Shown: one piece after another, positions 45,951 through 55,634 of the stretch
Position numbering within the stretch: position 1 is the stretch's first letter
Layout: the number at the start of each line of letters is the position of its first letter
Origin: Flexithrix dorotheae DSM 6795
GTDB lineage: Bacteria > Bacteroidota > Bacteroidia > Cytophagales > Flammeovirgaceae
DNA: 64,000 bases
NCBI RefSeq assembly: GCF_000379765.1
Contig: NZ_KB903432.1
Span: 62,427 to 126,426 of the forward strand
Direction of reading: 5' to 3'
Program-made: the position numbers and the translations under genes
Notes under the pieces: model-generated
What the model saw: only the letters and a program-made list of their open reading frames with translations
The model's database searches: none
What the model was told of the DNA's origin: nothing

Positions 45951-47234
45951 TTAAATTTTTCCTGTAACACGGTTGTATTCTGCCAATGAGGAAAAGTAAT
46001 GCCATCTAGACTCTAAAACTGAATTATATGCCTGCAGCCAGTTAAATTGAGCATCTAATAATTCAATAATGGGCGTAAGACCTTCCTGATATCTGTCTCT
46101 GATTAATTCATAATTTTCATTTGCTTTTTCTAAAGAAGACTCAGTTAAATTAATTCCTGCTATGGATTCCTCAAGTTGGAAAAAGGCTGAAGAAACTTCA
46201 AGAGAAATTTGATCTTGCAAATCTTCCATTTCCAAAAGGGAGGACTCATAATTGATTTGCTGCATACCCACGTCATGTCGTTTTTTACCCCATTCCACTA
46301 AAGGCACGGAAATAGTCACATAGGCAGCAGCGTTAAATATGGGGTCAGGATCAAGTAAATCGGTATTTGGCGCACCCCAAATAGGCCTGAAGTTCAATAA
46401 TATTTGCGGTGTATAGGTAGATTTTGCCAGCTTTATATTGTTGCTGTAAATATTACTCATATCCTTTTGGATGGATACTTCCGGACGTTCCGCCAACACA
46501 TTATCAATACCTTCTATTGTGGGTAATGAAAAATCTCCATAAATCTGATCGCTTTCTACAGTGATATCCTGGTTAATTTCATTTCCAACAATTCTATTTA
46601 ATTCCATCAGGCTAATTTCATGCATAGTCCTGCTTTTATGAATTAGCAGCATGGCTTCATTTTGCTTTACTTCTGTCATAAGCAGATCATTTCTGGAAAC
46701 CAGCCCGGTTTCAACCTTATCCCCAACTACTTTTACAAGTTCATCCAATAGTGTTTTATACTGAGTGGCAATATTGAAAGCTTCCTTTGACCACACAGAT
46801 TTCCAGAATTTCAATTCTGTTTGGTAAAGTAATTCATCCGTAGTCAGAGCTAAATTACTTCCAGCTATGTTTTTTTCCTGTTTGGCATTCTCAGTATTTA
46901 ACTGAACCCTACCTCCAGAGTAAATATTCTGAGATATTTTCACTCCTACATCATAAATATGAGAAGTACCACTAAAGCTTTGTCCATCCAGGTTAATAGT
47001 CATTGGGTCGGCCAGGTACTTATATCCGGCATCAGCAGAAATGGAAGGATATAAGTCACTGGTTTTGGATTTAACATTTTCCTCTGACCTTTTAAGTTGG
47101 TTGTCAGCTATTTTAATTTTAGCATTATTTTCAACGGCAAGTTTTCTGCATACATCCAGTGTAAGGGTTTCTTGTCCATTTACTTCTATGCCAATAATGA
47201 AAATTAAGGTCGTAAGAACGATTTGAAATTTCAT
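45951..47234 (-). CDS. TolC-family outer-membrane efflux protein
   Basis: The protein has 427 residues with a signal peptide (cleavage near VNGQ, about residue 20) and no lipobox. It has long amphipathic helices with the family repeats (LTLDVCRKLAVENNAKIKIADNQ, LYPSISADAGYKY, ISQNIYSGGRVQLNTENAKQ, RYQEGLTPIIELLDAQ). It forms the outer-membrane channel of a tripartite pump. It is third in the leftward adaptor-RND-TolC operon (33 bases after the RND gene). The 126-bp palindrome lies downstream. Confidence 0.93.
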   Translation of the reverse strand: MKFQIVLTTLIFIIGIEVNGQETLTLDVCRKLAVENNAKIKIADNQLKRSEENVKSKTSDLYPSISADAGYKYLADPMTINLDGQSFSGTSHIYDVGVKISQNIYSGGRVQLNTENAKQEKNIAGSNLALTTDELLYQTELKFWKSVWSKEAFNIATQYKTLLDELVKVVGDKVETGLVSRNDLLMTEVKQNEAMLLIHKSRTMHEISLMELNRIVGNEINQDITVESDQIYGDFSLPTIEGIDNVLAERPEVSIQKDMSNIYSNNIKLAKSTYTPQILLNFRPIWGAPNTDLLDPDPIFNAAAYVTISVPLVEWGKKRHDVGMQQINYESSLLEMEDLQDQISLEVSSAFFQLEESIAGINLTESSLEKANENYELIRDRYQEGLTPIIELLDAQFNWLQAYNSVLESRWHYFSSLAEYNRVTGKI

Positions 47235-47267
47235 AATGAAACAATTATATCTTTAAATTATAAATAA

Positions 47268-50200
47268 TTATTTTTTTGGAGGTTTCACCTTATAGAATAC
47301 CACATACAATGCGGGTACCACAATGATTGTCAATAGGGTAGCTGCAAACAGACCTCCCATAATTGATGCAGCCATACCACCAAACATAGGATCAGGTAAA
47401 AGAGGCATCATTCCAAGTATTGTAGTTCCTGCAGCCATTGACACAGGCATTACACGAGATCTTGTTGCTGTTTTTATCGAATCATATTGAGAATTCCCTT
47501 CAGCCAGCTCCAGGTTAACCTGGTCTATAAGTACAATGGCATTTTTGATTACCATACCAATCAGTCCTAAAACACCCAGAATGGCAAAGAATCCAAATGG
47601 TGTTCCTGTGATGAGCAATGCCCCGGTAATTCCAATCATGATAAAGGGAACTGTCAGCATGATTAGAATTGGTTTTTTAAAACTGTTGAAAAGTACGGTA
47701 AGGATCATCAAAATAATGAATACCATGATAGGCAGTTTCTCAGCTATAGCCCCCTGGGTTCTTGCCTGCATACGGTACATTCCGTCATACATCATGGAAT
47801 AACCATCCGGAAGTTCAATTTGCTCCATCAAAGGGAAAAGCTTTGCTTCTAACTCCGGAGACTCAATCCCAGGTAATGGATCACACTGAGCGGAAAGTCC
47901 ACGTTGTCTGTCAAACCTTTTGATCACAAAATTTTTCCAGTCAAAATCCTGACGCTCAGTCACCTGATTCAGTAAAACGGCACTTCCTGAATTTGAAAAT
48001 ACCGGAATGTTGCCCATGTTGGCAAGATTGATATGGCCAAAATTTTCATCTTTCATCAAAATGGTGATGCTTTTATCTTTCTCTCGGTAATCACCTACAG
48101 GTACCCCATTAGTAATGGTTCGCATAGAAAAGGCCATACTTTCCTTGGTTACTCCCAATAACTGTCCTCTGTTTTGGGAATAAATGGGTTCCCATACAGG
48201 AATTTTTTCCCCCCAGCTATCCCGCACGTTATGCGCAAGGGGTTCTTTTCGCATAATTTCCTTAGCTTGTTTTGCCAGACCTCTTAGTACATTGGCATCT
48301 GGACCTTTAAACATCACTTCAATCTCTGCATCCGGAAGAGGCGAAACCTTAAAGTTTTGGAGCACAGGCAAAGCACCTGGTAAATTTTCTTTTATAAACT
48401 CTCCAAGTTCAGTCTGTACCAATCCGGAATCCTCTGGTTTTTTGGTTTCTACCAGAATATTGGCAAAATTAGGTAGAGGTCCGAAGCTGGTAGAGGCCAG
48501 GTAATATCTTAAAGGAGAAGCACCCAATGTGACAGAAACCTGCTTTACATCATCACGGGAAAGCAAATAATCTTCAATAATTTTAATATCAGCCTCTGTT
48601 TTATAAATAGAAGTTCCCGTTTGCAACCAATAATCCACTTTGAAATAAGGCTTATTAATAGCCGGGAAAAAGCTTCTTTTGGTCTGGTTAAATGCAGCTA
48701 AAGACAGGATAAATATCCCTACAATTATGGCTATTGTCATAAATGGTTTAGCCAGGATTGTTCCAAGGAATTTGTCAAACCAATTGTAAAATTTATTGTC
48801 ATAAGGATCTTTTCCCTGTTCCGGCTTGACTTTTAAAAGAAACTCACCATATACTGTTGTTTGGGAAAGGGCGAATATCCAACTCAGAAATAAGGATATA
48901 GCCAAAACTATAAAGAGAGGTTTGATCACTTCAGCAGCGTTTGATCCTGCAAGGTATAGTGGCAAAAAGGAAGAAATGGCTATGATAGTAGCCCCCAATA
49001 ATCCCCATTGAGGAATGGTTGCTCCATCTATGAGAGCTTTCTTTATTGGCACCCCTTTTTTCATGGCTACCATGGCATTGTCAGTAACAACAATGGCATT
49101 GTCCACCAGAATTCCCATGGCAATGATAAAGGCAGCTAATGATGTCCTGTGAAGGCTTTCATTGATAAAGATCATTACCATTAAAGTACCAAGGATGGCA
49201 AATAAAAGACTCGTACCAATCAGAATACCAGCCCTTACTCCCATAGTCAACATGAGTAGAGCCACCACTATCACAATAGAAATGATAAGATTTAGAATGA
49301 AATTAGCATTCGCTTCATCTGCAATCTGATCTTCGAAGTAAATACCTTCTATTTCAATACCTATTGGAATTTGCCCTTGTACAATGCGCAACTGCTCCTG
49401 TACCAATTTTCCAACTGCTACCACATTGGCATCAATTGGGGTAGATATACCCATCCCAATGGCAGGCTTTCCATTAAATCGCATTTTGGTGATTGGAGGA
49501 TCAAGATAACCTTTGGTGATAGTGGAAATATCTCCCAGCCGAAACTGTTTATTATTAGGTCCGTTTATGATCACGTTCCCGATATCCTCTACATTTCTAA
49601 AATCCCCTTCTGCCTTGATTTTCAATTGTAAATCCCCTGCACGAAGGTCTCCCGTATTAATGAGAACATTTTGGGATTGAAGGGCCTGGGAGATTAAATT
49701 TGGGGATATTCCCAGGTTGGACAAACGTTCCTGAGATATCATGATATTGACCACTTCCCGCTGTTCACCAAAAAGAGAAACTTTAGATACTCCTGTAATC
49801 GGCACAAGCATTTTCTTGATGAAGTTGGCATAATCCCTAAGTTCGCTATAGGTATACCCATCTTCAGCTACCACAGCGAAATAAAGGCCGAAAACATCTC
49901 CAAAATCATCATTGATATCCACACGTGAGGCTCCGGGGGGAAGTTTGGCCTCAGCCGATTTTACTTTTCTTCTTAATTCGTCCCAAAGTTGGGGCATGTC
50001 ATCATTTTTATAATATTCGTACATGTTGACGAATATTTTTGACATCCCGTAATAGGATTCAGATCTCAGGAATTCTACTCCTCTTGCACCCTGTACTTCC
50101 CGTTCAATTACCTCGGTGATTAATTCTTCCACTTCTTCCGGAGTGGCACCCGGATATTGTGTGGTGAGCACCGCAATTTTAATTACAAAAGGGGCATCTT

Positions 50201-50312
50201 CTTTTTTTCCAAGTGTATTATACCCTACAATTCCGAGTACAAAAACAAATATCATAATCATGTGGATAACATATTTGTTATCCAGTGAATACTTCGCAAT
50301 GTTCATAGCCAA
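47268..50312 (-). CDS. RND efflux permease (system 1)
   Basis: This 1014-residue inner-membrane proton-driven pump has 12 spans in two homologous halves. The porter domain opening PFVIKIAVLTTQYPGATPEEVEELI is normal for the family. TM4 reads GILVDNAIVVTDNA, with Asn in the second position of the usual Asp-Asp relay pair, as in a fair number of non-AcrB RND proteins. TM10 keeps the Lys (IGMVIKNAIVLIDQ). The substrate cannot be predicted. The ATG directly follows the adaptor's stop codon (no gap). It belongs to a three-gene operon with no regulator gene beside it. Confidence 0.94.
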   Translation of the reverse strand: MAMNIAKYSLDNKYVIHMIMIFVFVLGIVGYNTLGKKEDAPFVIKIAVLTTQYPGATPEEVEELITEVIEREVQGARGVEFLRSESYYGMSKIFVNMYEYYKNDDMPQLWDELRRKVKSAEAKLPPGASRVDINDDFGDVFGLYFAVVAEDGYTYSELRDYANFIKKMLVPITGVSKVSLFGEQREVVNIMISQERLSNLGISPNLISQALQSQNVLINTGDLRAGDLQLKIKAEGDFRNVEDIGNVIINGPNNKQFRLGDISTITKGYLDPPITKMRFNGKPAIGMGISTPIDANVVAVGKLVQEQLRIVQGQIPIGIEIEGIYFEDQIADEANANFILNLIISIVIVVALLMLTMGVRAGILIGTSLLFAILGTLMVMIFINESLHRTSLAAFIIAMGILVDNAIVVTDNAMVAMKKGVPIKKALIDGATIPQWGLLGATIIAISSFLPLYLAGSNAAEVIKPLFIVLAISLFLSWIFALSQTTVYGEFLLKVKPEQGKDPYDNKFYNWFDKFLGTILAKPFMTIAIIVGIFILSLAAFNQTKRSFFPAINKPYFKVDYWLQTGTSIYKTEADIKIIEDYLLSRDDVKQVSVTLGASPLRYYLASTSFGPLPNFANILVETKKPEDSGLVQTELGEFIKENLPGALPVLQNFKVSPLPDAEIEVMFKGPDANVLRGLAKQAKEIMRKEPLAHNVRDSWGEKIPVWEPIYSQNRGQLLGVTKESMAFSMRTITNGVPVGDYREKDKSITILMKDENFGHINLANMGNIPVFSNSGSAVLLNQVTERQDFDWKNFVIKRFDRQRGLSAQCDPLPGIESPELEAKLFPLMEQIELPDGYSMMYDGMYRMQARTQGAIAEKLPIMVFIILMILTVLFNSFKKPILIMLTVPFIMIGITGALLITGTPFGFFAILGVLGLIGMVIKNAIVLIDQVNLELAEGNSQYDSIKTATRSRVMPVSMAAGTTILGMMPLLPDPMFGGMAASIMGGLFAATLLTIIVVPALYVVFYKVKPPKK

Positions 50313-51389
50313 TTAATTTTGTATGGTTGAAAGTAATTTTACCTTTTGATTTTCGGTGAGTAAATTCCCACCGGCTGTCACCACTGTTTCTCCCTGAGAA
50401 ACTCCGGATAAAATCACAATCATATCCTGATCAGCCAAAGGTCCTAACTTAACCGACCTTTTTTGAACAACAAGCGAATCAGGTTCTACTACCCATACAT
50501 ATTTATCTTCATTTTCCCCTTCCTCAAAAACCGAAGTTAAAGGCAAAACAAAATTATTATCTCCTGAAGCCTGTTCCTGTTCGGATTTTTTTAGTACAAC
50601 CTGAACATTACAGCTCATACCAGGAGCAATTTTATACTGATTGTCATTTGAATTCTTATGCCTAAGTACAATAGTTACCGGGATACCTGCACTTCCTACC
50701 GATTTCTTTTCAACTTCTTTCATATCAGCTTCAAATTGCTTGTCTGGATAAACATCGAAGGTGACCAGGAAATAATCGTAATTCCGATAACTGGCTGCCA
50801 GCATATCCGGAACAGAAAATTTCACTTCTAAAGCAGATAAATCGAGCAGTGTAACTATGGTTTGACCAATGGAAACTCTTTCGTTATTCTCCACCAGTTT
50901 TTGATCAACAAATGCATCAAAAGGGGCAATCAAACGAGTATCAGCCATGGCATTTTGTGCGGCTTCAAAGGCTGATCTGGCTTCCAGAAATGCGGCAAGT
51001 TTTTGGTCGTATTCATTTTGCGAAACGGCATTTCGGGCTAGTAGGGTTTCAAACCGTTCTTTTTCAGATTTAGCCTGAATGTATCTTCCTTCTTTTGCGG
51101 AAAGATCGACCCGAAAATCCCGGGAATCAATTTCAGCGATTAACTGACCTTTTTTTACCCTTTGGCCCTGAACAACATTCAGTTTTACCAGTGGGCCGGA
51201 AACTCTAAAGGCCATTTCAACAGTTTGTACTTCCTGAGAAACACCCGGAAATTTTGCATCCGAAAGTTGTTCTACAGAGGTAATCGTTTGGGTTCTTACC
51301 GGTCGAATGATTTGTTCTTCCTTGGTTTCTTCTTTACACCCTGACAATAATAATAATAGTATTGAGGCAGATAGAAAAAAGTATTTCAT
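50313..51389 (-). CDS. RND periplasmic adaptor (HlyD/AcrA-like), system 1
   Basis: This 358-residue lipoprotein (LLLLSGC17 lipobox) shows the MFP layout. A beta-barrel start is followed by a lipoyl half (VVQGQRVKKGQLIAEIDSRDF), a helical hairpin (KEGRYIQAKSEKERFETLLARNAVSQNEYDQ), a second lipoyl half (DTRLIAPFDAFVDQKLVENNERVSIGQ) and a C-terminal barrel. It links the permease to TolC. It is the first gene of the operon. A ~600-base gap upstream separates it from a divergent DUF4136 gene. Confidence 0.93.
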   Translation of the reverse strand: MKYFFLSASILLLLLSGCKEETKEEQIIRPVRTQTITSVEQLSDAKFPGVSQEVQTVEMAFRVSGPLVKLNVVQGQRVKKGQLIAEIDSRDFRVDLSAKEGRYIQAKSEKERFETLLARNAVSQNEYDQKLAAFLEARSAFEAAQNAMADTRLIAPFDAFVDQKLVENNERVSIGQTIVTLLDLSALEVKFSVPDMLAASYRNYDYFLVTFDVYPDKQFEADMKEVEKKSVGSAGIPVTIVLRHKNSNDNQYKIAPGMSCNVQVVLKKSEQEQASGDNNFVLPLTSVFEEGENEDKYVWVVEPDSLVVQKRSVKLGPLADQDMIVILSGVSQGETVVTAGGNLLTENQKVKLLSTIQN

Positions 51390-51986
51390 TATAGTGGTTT
51401 TATTTAAAGTTAGCTTAATTTTAGTGGATAATTCTTTGGTTAATTAGTAAGCTTACTCAAAGTTCATATTAAATTTAAAATTGGTAAAAAGGGTCATAGA
51501 CGCCCTGAAGTTGCGACAATTAAATTGTAAATACAAATATTCAAAGCATTAGTTTCAGGCAGTCTTTTGAGTGCAATTGTTCAGTATTATTCAAATATTT
51601 GTATTCGATAAAAAATCAGTTTAACTGCTTTAATGTCAGTTATTGATGCTCTTTGAATTGATTTTATTCACATTGATATTACCTGCGATTTATCAATAAA
51701 AAAATTATTTTCCAAAATGTTTCTGGAATTGATTTAAGATGGGAAAATCATAGATTGTCTGTTGGGTTGCTTTTTTTAGCTTTTTTAGATGTGTGTTAAA
51801 GGGAAGTTTTTCGATATGATTATTATTCCAACATTTATTTTTTATGGCTTTGGACAAACAATTGGAAAATTGTCAAATCAATATAAGTTTGCAATAAAAT
51901 TAAATTTCATTTCGGATAAACTAAAAATCCCGGAATGAAATAAGTGATTTAATATGGTATAATTTAACTATTTTTCAATTCAAACT
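51390..51986. other. 597-base divergent intergenic region
   Basis: Between the leftward pump operon and the rightward DUF4136 gene. It contains the palindrome ACAATT-A-AATTGT (51516-51528) and a 12-bp inverted repeat, AATACAAATATT (51530-51541) with AATATTTGTATT (51594-51605). Either could be a regulator binding site. No RNA gene or open frame of note was seen. Confidence 0.45.
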
Positions 51987-52595
51987 ATGAAAACTTTAAA
52001 GATGAAAATTGTATCTTTTTTAAGTATTCTCCTTTTCTTGTTTTCCTGTCAGCCAGAGGGAGCAGAATACTATGAAGATCTGGATTTGGTTTACACAAAC
52101 TATGATGATGAATTTAATTTTTCTAACAAAGGGACTTATTCAATTCCCGATAGAATTGTAAAAATTGAAGGAGAGCTGGGTGATGGCCAATTGCCAGAGT
52201 TTGTGAAGGAACCTTTTGCTACTCAAATGCTCCAACAGATGGAAAGTAATATGTCTGCTTTAGGCTGGACGAAAGTGGAAGATCCTGTCAACGCTGATGT
52301 AGCCTTATTTCCTGCCGTGTGGACAAATACCTCATATTATTATTGGTACAATTACTGGTGCTGGTATTACCCCTATTATTGTGGCTGGGGTTGGTATTAT
52401 CCTCCTGTAGTGTCTTCGGTTACCACTGGTACGCTGGTTATGACAATGGTAGCTGATGGTGATGAATATGTAGAACCTCATCAGGTGTGGACTGGTCTTG
52501 GAAATGGCGTTGTTTCAGGTGCATATAACACTACCCGTGTGACAAAAGCCATTGATCAGGCATTTGAGCAATCCCCTTACCTACAAGTTAATTAA
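51987..52595 (+). CDS. DUF4136-family lipoprotein
   Basis: The protein has 202 residues. The lipobox LFLFSC (Cys at about residue 21) is followed by DLDLVYTNYDDEFNFSNKGTYSIPDRI, the normal DUF4136 start (tubular lipoproteins with mixed alpha/beta fold). A short, striking region near residues 112-138 is built almost only of Tyr, Trp, Gly, Cys and Pro. It may be a flexible or aromatic-stacking surface loop. The family has no assigned function. It is followed 28 bases later by an outer-membrane barrel gene on the same strand. Confidence 0.85.
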   Translation: MKTLKMKIVSFLSILLFLFSCQPEGAEYYEDLDLVYTNYDDEFNFSNKGTYSIPDRIVKIEGELGDGQLPEFVKEPFATQMLQQMESNMSALGWTKVEDPVNADVALFPAVWTNTSYYYWYNYWCWYYPYYCGWGWYYPPVVSSVTTGTLVMTMVADGDEYVEPHQVWTGLGNGVVSGAYNTTRVTKAIDQAFEQSPYLQVN

Positions 52596-52623
52596 GTTAT
52601 TCATTTAAAAAAGGATATAAAAA

Positions 52624-53223
52624 ATGAAAAAATTTATTGCAATAGCAGTATTAGTGATAACGGCCTCTTTTCAAAATGCCTATTGCCAGCAAGCTGATTA
52701 TTTCTCAATTCAATATGCAGTTAGCTTTGGAACAGGAGATCTTGGTGATTTTATATCAAAGCCTAGTTTCCGTGGGGGATTATTAGAATATCGAAAAGCC
52801 GTTAAAGACAATCTTCTTGTAGGAGTTGATGCTGGCTGGAATGTTTTATATGAAAAAAAGGATTATGACTCTTATACAGCGGGAACTGAAACTTTATCCG
52901 GAATTCAGTACAGAACCCAGAATGAGATTCCATTGTTAATTGCTGCGGACTACTTTTTTTCTGTAGATCAGCCATTCAAACCCTATGGTGGTCTGGGAAT
53001 CGGAACCCTGTATTCAGAAAGGACTACAGATATGGGGACCTGGAGAATTGAAGAAAACCCCTGGCACTTTGCCTTGAAGCCAGAGGTAGGATTTTTGTAC
53101 GAAATATCCTACAGCACTTCTTTTAAGTTAGCAGCTAAATACTATCATGGTTTTCAGGCAGGTGAATTGAGTGAACCTCAGGGCTATATTTCGATAAGTA
53201 CAGGTATTGCTATCCATTTGTAG
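52624..53223 (+). CDS. Small outer-membrane beta-barrel protein
   Basis: The protein has 199 residues with a signal peptide (cleavage after YCQQ, about residue 22). It has alternating strands (YFSIQYAVSFGTGDLG, LLVGVDAGWNVLYE, KPYGGLGIGTLYSER, FALKPEVGFLYEISYSTSFKLAAKYYHGF) and a last strand ISISTGIAIHL, typical of an eight-stranded OmpW/OmpA-like barrel. It is probably in one unit with the DUF4136 gene. The substrate or partner is not recognisable. Confidence 0.8.
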   Translation: MKKFIAIAVLVITASFQNAYCQQADYFSIQYAVSFGTGDLGDFISKPSFRGGLLEYRKAVKDNLLVGVDAGWNVLYEKKDYDSYTAGTETLSGIQYRTQNEIPLLIAADYFFSVDQPFKPYGGLGIGTLYSERTTDMGTWRIEENPWHFALKPEVGFLYEISYSTSFKLAAKYYHGFQAGELSEPQGYISISTGIAIHL

Positions 53224-53490
53224 AACAAGCCTCTTCATGTTTTCATCCATTAAGTGTACCATAATTTTTTCCTGGTGCATTTAATGGATATCTTGAATTT
53301 TCATCTCATTTTCCAAAGGTTTTACAATCTCACCTTTAAAGACAATTTAAAAATTTTTTGTCTCAGGACTGTAAAATAACATTGTGAAAAATGATTTTTA
53401 TAGTTAATTGTTCCCGCATTTTCGAGTATTTCCATTAATTTTAACTTTTAATTTAAGTGATTTTTATTAACCTTTTTCCTCCACATAACT

Positions 53491-54156
53491 ATGGAACTCA
53501 TCAAAATCTATCAGGGCAATGTTATTACGGCTTATGATCTGTATGAATTTTTGGAGATTAAAACCAAGTTTTCCATGTGGATTTCCCGAAACCTACTTAC
53601 CGATTTTGAGGAAGATAAAGACTTTTTCCCATTTTTGGGACAAAGTACCGGAGGGCGGCAAAGGAAGGATTATTACCTGACGATTAACACGGGAAAAAAA
53701 CTGGCCATGATGGCCAAAACTCCCAAAGGTGATCAGGCAAGAGCGTACTTTATCAAATGCGAGGAAACCTTATTGGCCATAAGGGACAATAAGCGACTGG
53801 AAGGTTTTATGAAACTGGAAACGACTAAAAGTCGGTTAAAAGATCATGTGTTGGAGATAGGAGGGAAGGAAAATGATTATATCGAAATAGATTATGCAGG
53901 TCGGAAAATATTCTTTAATGGTGAACCCATGCCCGACAATGAACTACCACTTGTGTTGATAAAGGGAAGGGATTTTGCCACAGAAATGACCAATGAAGGC
54001 TTAAAATCGGCAGGAATAGCCGACCTGGAAACAGCCAAAGAATTGAATAAAATTAACCATAGAGATGTCCGGGAAATATTGAAGGCAAATACAGGACAGT
54101 TACCAGAAAAATTGAAACTTGAAAAGCCTATTGATCCTAAACAACCAGAAGAATAA
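53491..54156 (+). CDS. AntA/AntB antirepressor-like protein
   Basis: The protein has 221 residues. Residues ~1-95 match the AntA/AntB-type domain of phage antirepressors: ITAYDLYEFLEIKTKFSMWISRNLL, FLGQSTGGRQRKDYYLTINTGKKLAMMAKTPKGDQARAYFIKCEE. The C-terminal ~120 residues are less clear, with EIGGKENDYIEIDYAGRKIFFNGEPM. No other phage genes (integrase, head, tail, repressor) lie nearby, so it is a solitary relic or a domesticated regulator. It is convergent with the second pump operon, with 17 bases between the ends. Confidence 0.82.
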   Translation: MELIKIYQGNVITAYDLYEFLEIKTKFSMWISRNLLTDFEEDKDFFPFLGQSTGGRQRKDYYLTINTGKKLAMMAKTPKGDQARAYFIKCEETLLAIRDNKRLEGFMKLETTKSRLKDHVLEIGGKENDYIEIDYAGRKIFFNGEPMPDNELPLVLIKGRDFATEMTNEGLKSAGIADLETAKELNKINHRDVREILKANTGQLPEKLKLEKPIDPKQPEE

Positions 54157-54173
54157 TATTGAATTTTTATCCT

Positions 54174-55577
54174 CTAATTTTGGCTATTGGTTGCTTCATC
54201 TCGATTGATCCAGCCACCACCAAGGGCTTTGTATAATTTAATGTAGGCATTTAAAAATTCCCTGTAGGTTTGGGAGGCTACCAGCTCTGCATCAAATTTG
54301 GACCGGTCCGATTCTAAAACTTCCAGATAACTGGTTACTCCACCATTATAACGATCAAGGGAAAGTGAAGCGGCATTTTGAGCGGCCTCCATTCTTTTTT
54401 GAGTGGCCACTAATTCTTCTTTATAGGTTTCAATTTCAATAAGGGAATTCTCTACTTCGCTTACAGCGGTAATCACAGCCTGCTGATAATTGTAGCGCGC
54501 CTGTTGCGTCCTGGCTTTCTCAATTTCTACCCTTCTTTTGTTTTTCCCAATATTGATAAGCGGGGCTGCCAGAGAACCGCCCACTCCCCACACAAAGTTT
54601 CCGGTGGTAAAGGAGGTCCCATTTCCAGCGATTCCAATCAGACCGTTGAGTCCAATAGCAGGAAACCGCTGCGCTTCGGCTATTCCTATTCGGGCATTCT
54701 GAGCGACTAAAAAATATTCCGCCTCTAATACATCCGGCCTTCTGGCAATCAATTGGGAAGGAAAGCCAATTGGGATAGAATCAGGAAGTTTCTGGGCATA
54801 AATTCCCGGAGTTTCAATGGTTGCAGGAAACCTGCCTAAAAGCACATTAAGCGAATTCTCGGTGAGTCTTGCTGAACGTTTGAAGGCTGGAATAGCCGCC
54901 TGAGCAATAGCTTCCTGAATCTGAGCCTGATTGAGGTCAATTTCCGGAATATAACCTTCGGAAAATTTCTCCTGAATAATCCTTAAAGACTCTCTCCTTG
55001 ATTCAAGGGTTCTCTGTGCGATTAATAATCTTTGATTGAAATCCAACAGGGTAAAGTAGTTGATGGTTACTTCCGTAATTAAAGCCATCATTATGGCACG
55101 ATAACCAAACTCGGAAGCGACCATTTCGGCCCGGGCAGCTTCATTTGCTCTTCTGAATTTTCCCCAAAAATCAATTTCCCAATTCAAAGGAGTATTTGCG
55201 CTAAAAATATGCAAAGGGTCCTCATTTGTTTCCCCAAGTCCCTGTACCAGCTGATTGGTAAAATTATAATTCACGCTTCCATTAACTTTTGGATACATAT
55301 CAGCTCTGGTAAAACCCACTATGCTTCTGGCTTCTTCAATTCTGGTAGCCGCAATTAAGGCATTCTGGTTATTGACAATTGCCGAATCAATCAGTTCATT
55401 TAATACTCCATCATTAAAAATTTTCCACCAGGAAAGGTTTAAAACAGAATCGGCAACTGTACCTCCATATTTATAAGCCGAAGGCAGATTGGACTCAGGT
55501 TTTTGGTAATTTGGGCCCATCATGCAAGCCGACATACTACCTAAAACTATGAAGAATATGAGTAAAGATTTTTTCAT
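54174..55577 (-). CDS. Outer-membrane efflux lipoprotein (OprM/NodT-like), system 2
   Basis: The protein has 467 residues. The lipobox SMSAC18 is followed by MMGPNYQKPESNLPSAYKYG, the classic NodT/OprM opening. Two OEP repeats follow (LNWEIDFWGKFRRANEAARAEM; LDRYNGGVTSYLEVLESDRSKFDAE), with PAIGLNGLIGIAGNG in between. It forms the outer-membrane exit duct of pump system 2 and lies 57 bases after the RND gene. It is convergent with the AntA/AntB-like gene. Confidence 0.95.
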   Translation of the reverse strand: MKKSLLIFFIVLGSMSACMMGPNYQKPESNLPSAYKYGGTVADSVLNLSWWKIFNDGVLNELIDSAIVNNQNALIAATRIEEARSIVGFTRADMYPKVNGSVNYNFTNQLVQGLGETNEDPLHIFSANTPLNWEIDFWGKFRRANEAARAEMVASEFGYRAIMMALITEVTINYFTLLDFNQRLLIAQRTLESRRESLRIIQEKFSEGYIPEIDLNQAQIQEAIAQAAIPAFKRSARLTENSLNVLLGRFPATIETPGIYAQKLPDSIPIGFPSQLIARRPDVLEAEYFLVAQNARIGIAEAQRFPAIGLNGLIGIAGNGTSFTTGNFVWGVGGSLAAPLINIGKNKRRVEIEKARTQQARYNYQQAVITAVSEVENSLIEIETYKEELVATQKRMEAAQNAASLSLDRYNGGVTSYLEVLESDRSKFDAELVASQTYREFLNAYIKLYKALGGGWINRDEATNSQN

Positions 55578-55634
55578 TAAAAATGCTATTTTAATAAGGC
55601 TATAAAAACCTGAATATTAATCTCCGGCCATTCA

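Noticed and set aside
47536-50316. Plus-strand frames opposite the RND permease
   Set aside because: All are antisense to a complete, motif-rich 1014-residue permease.
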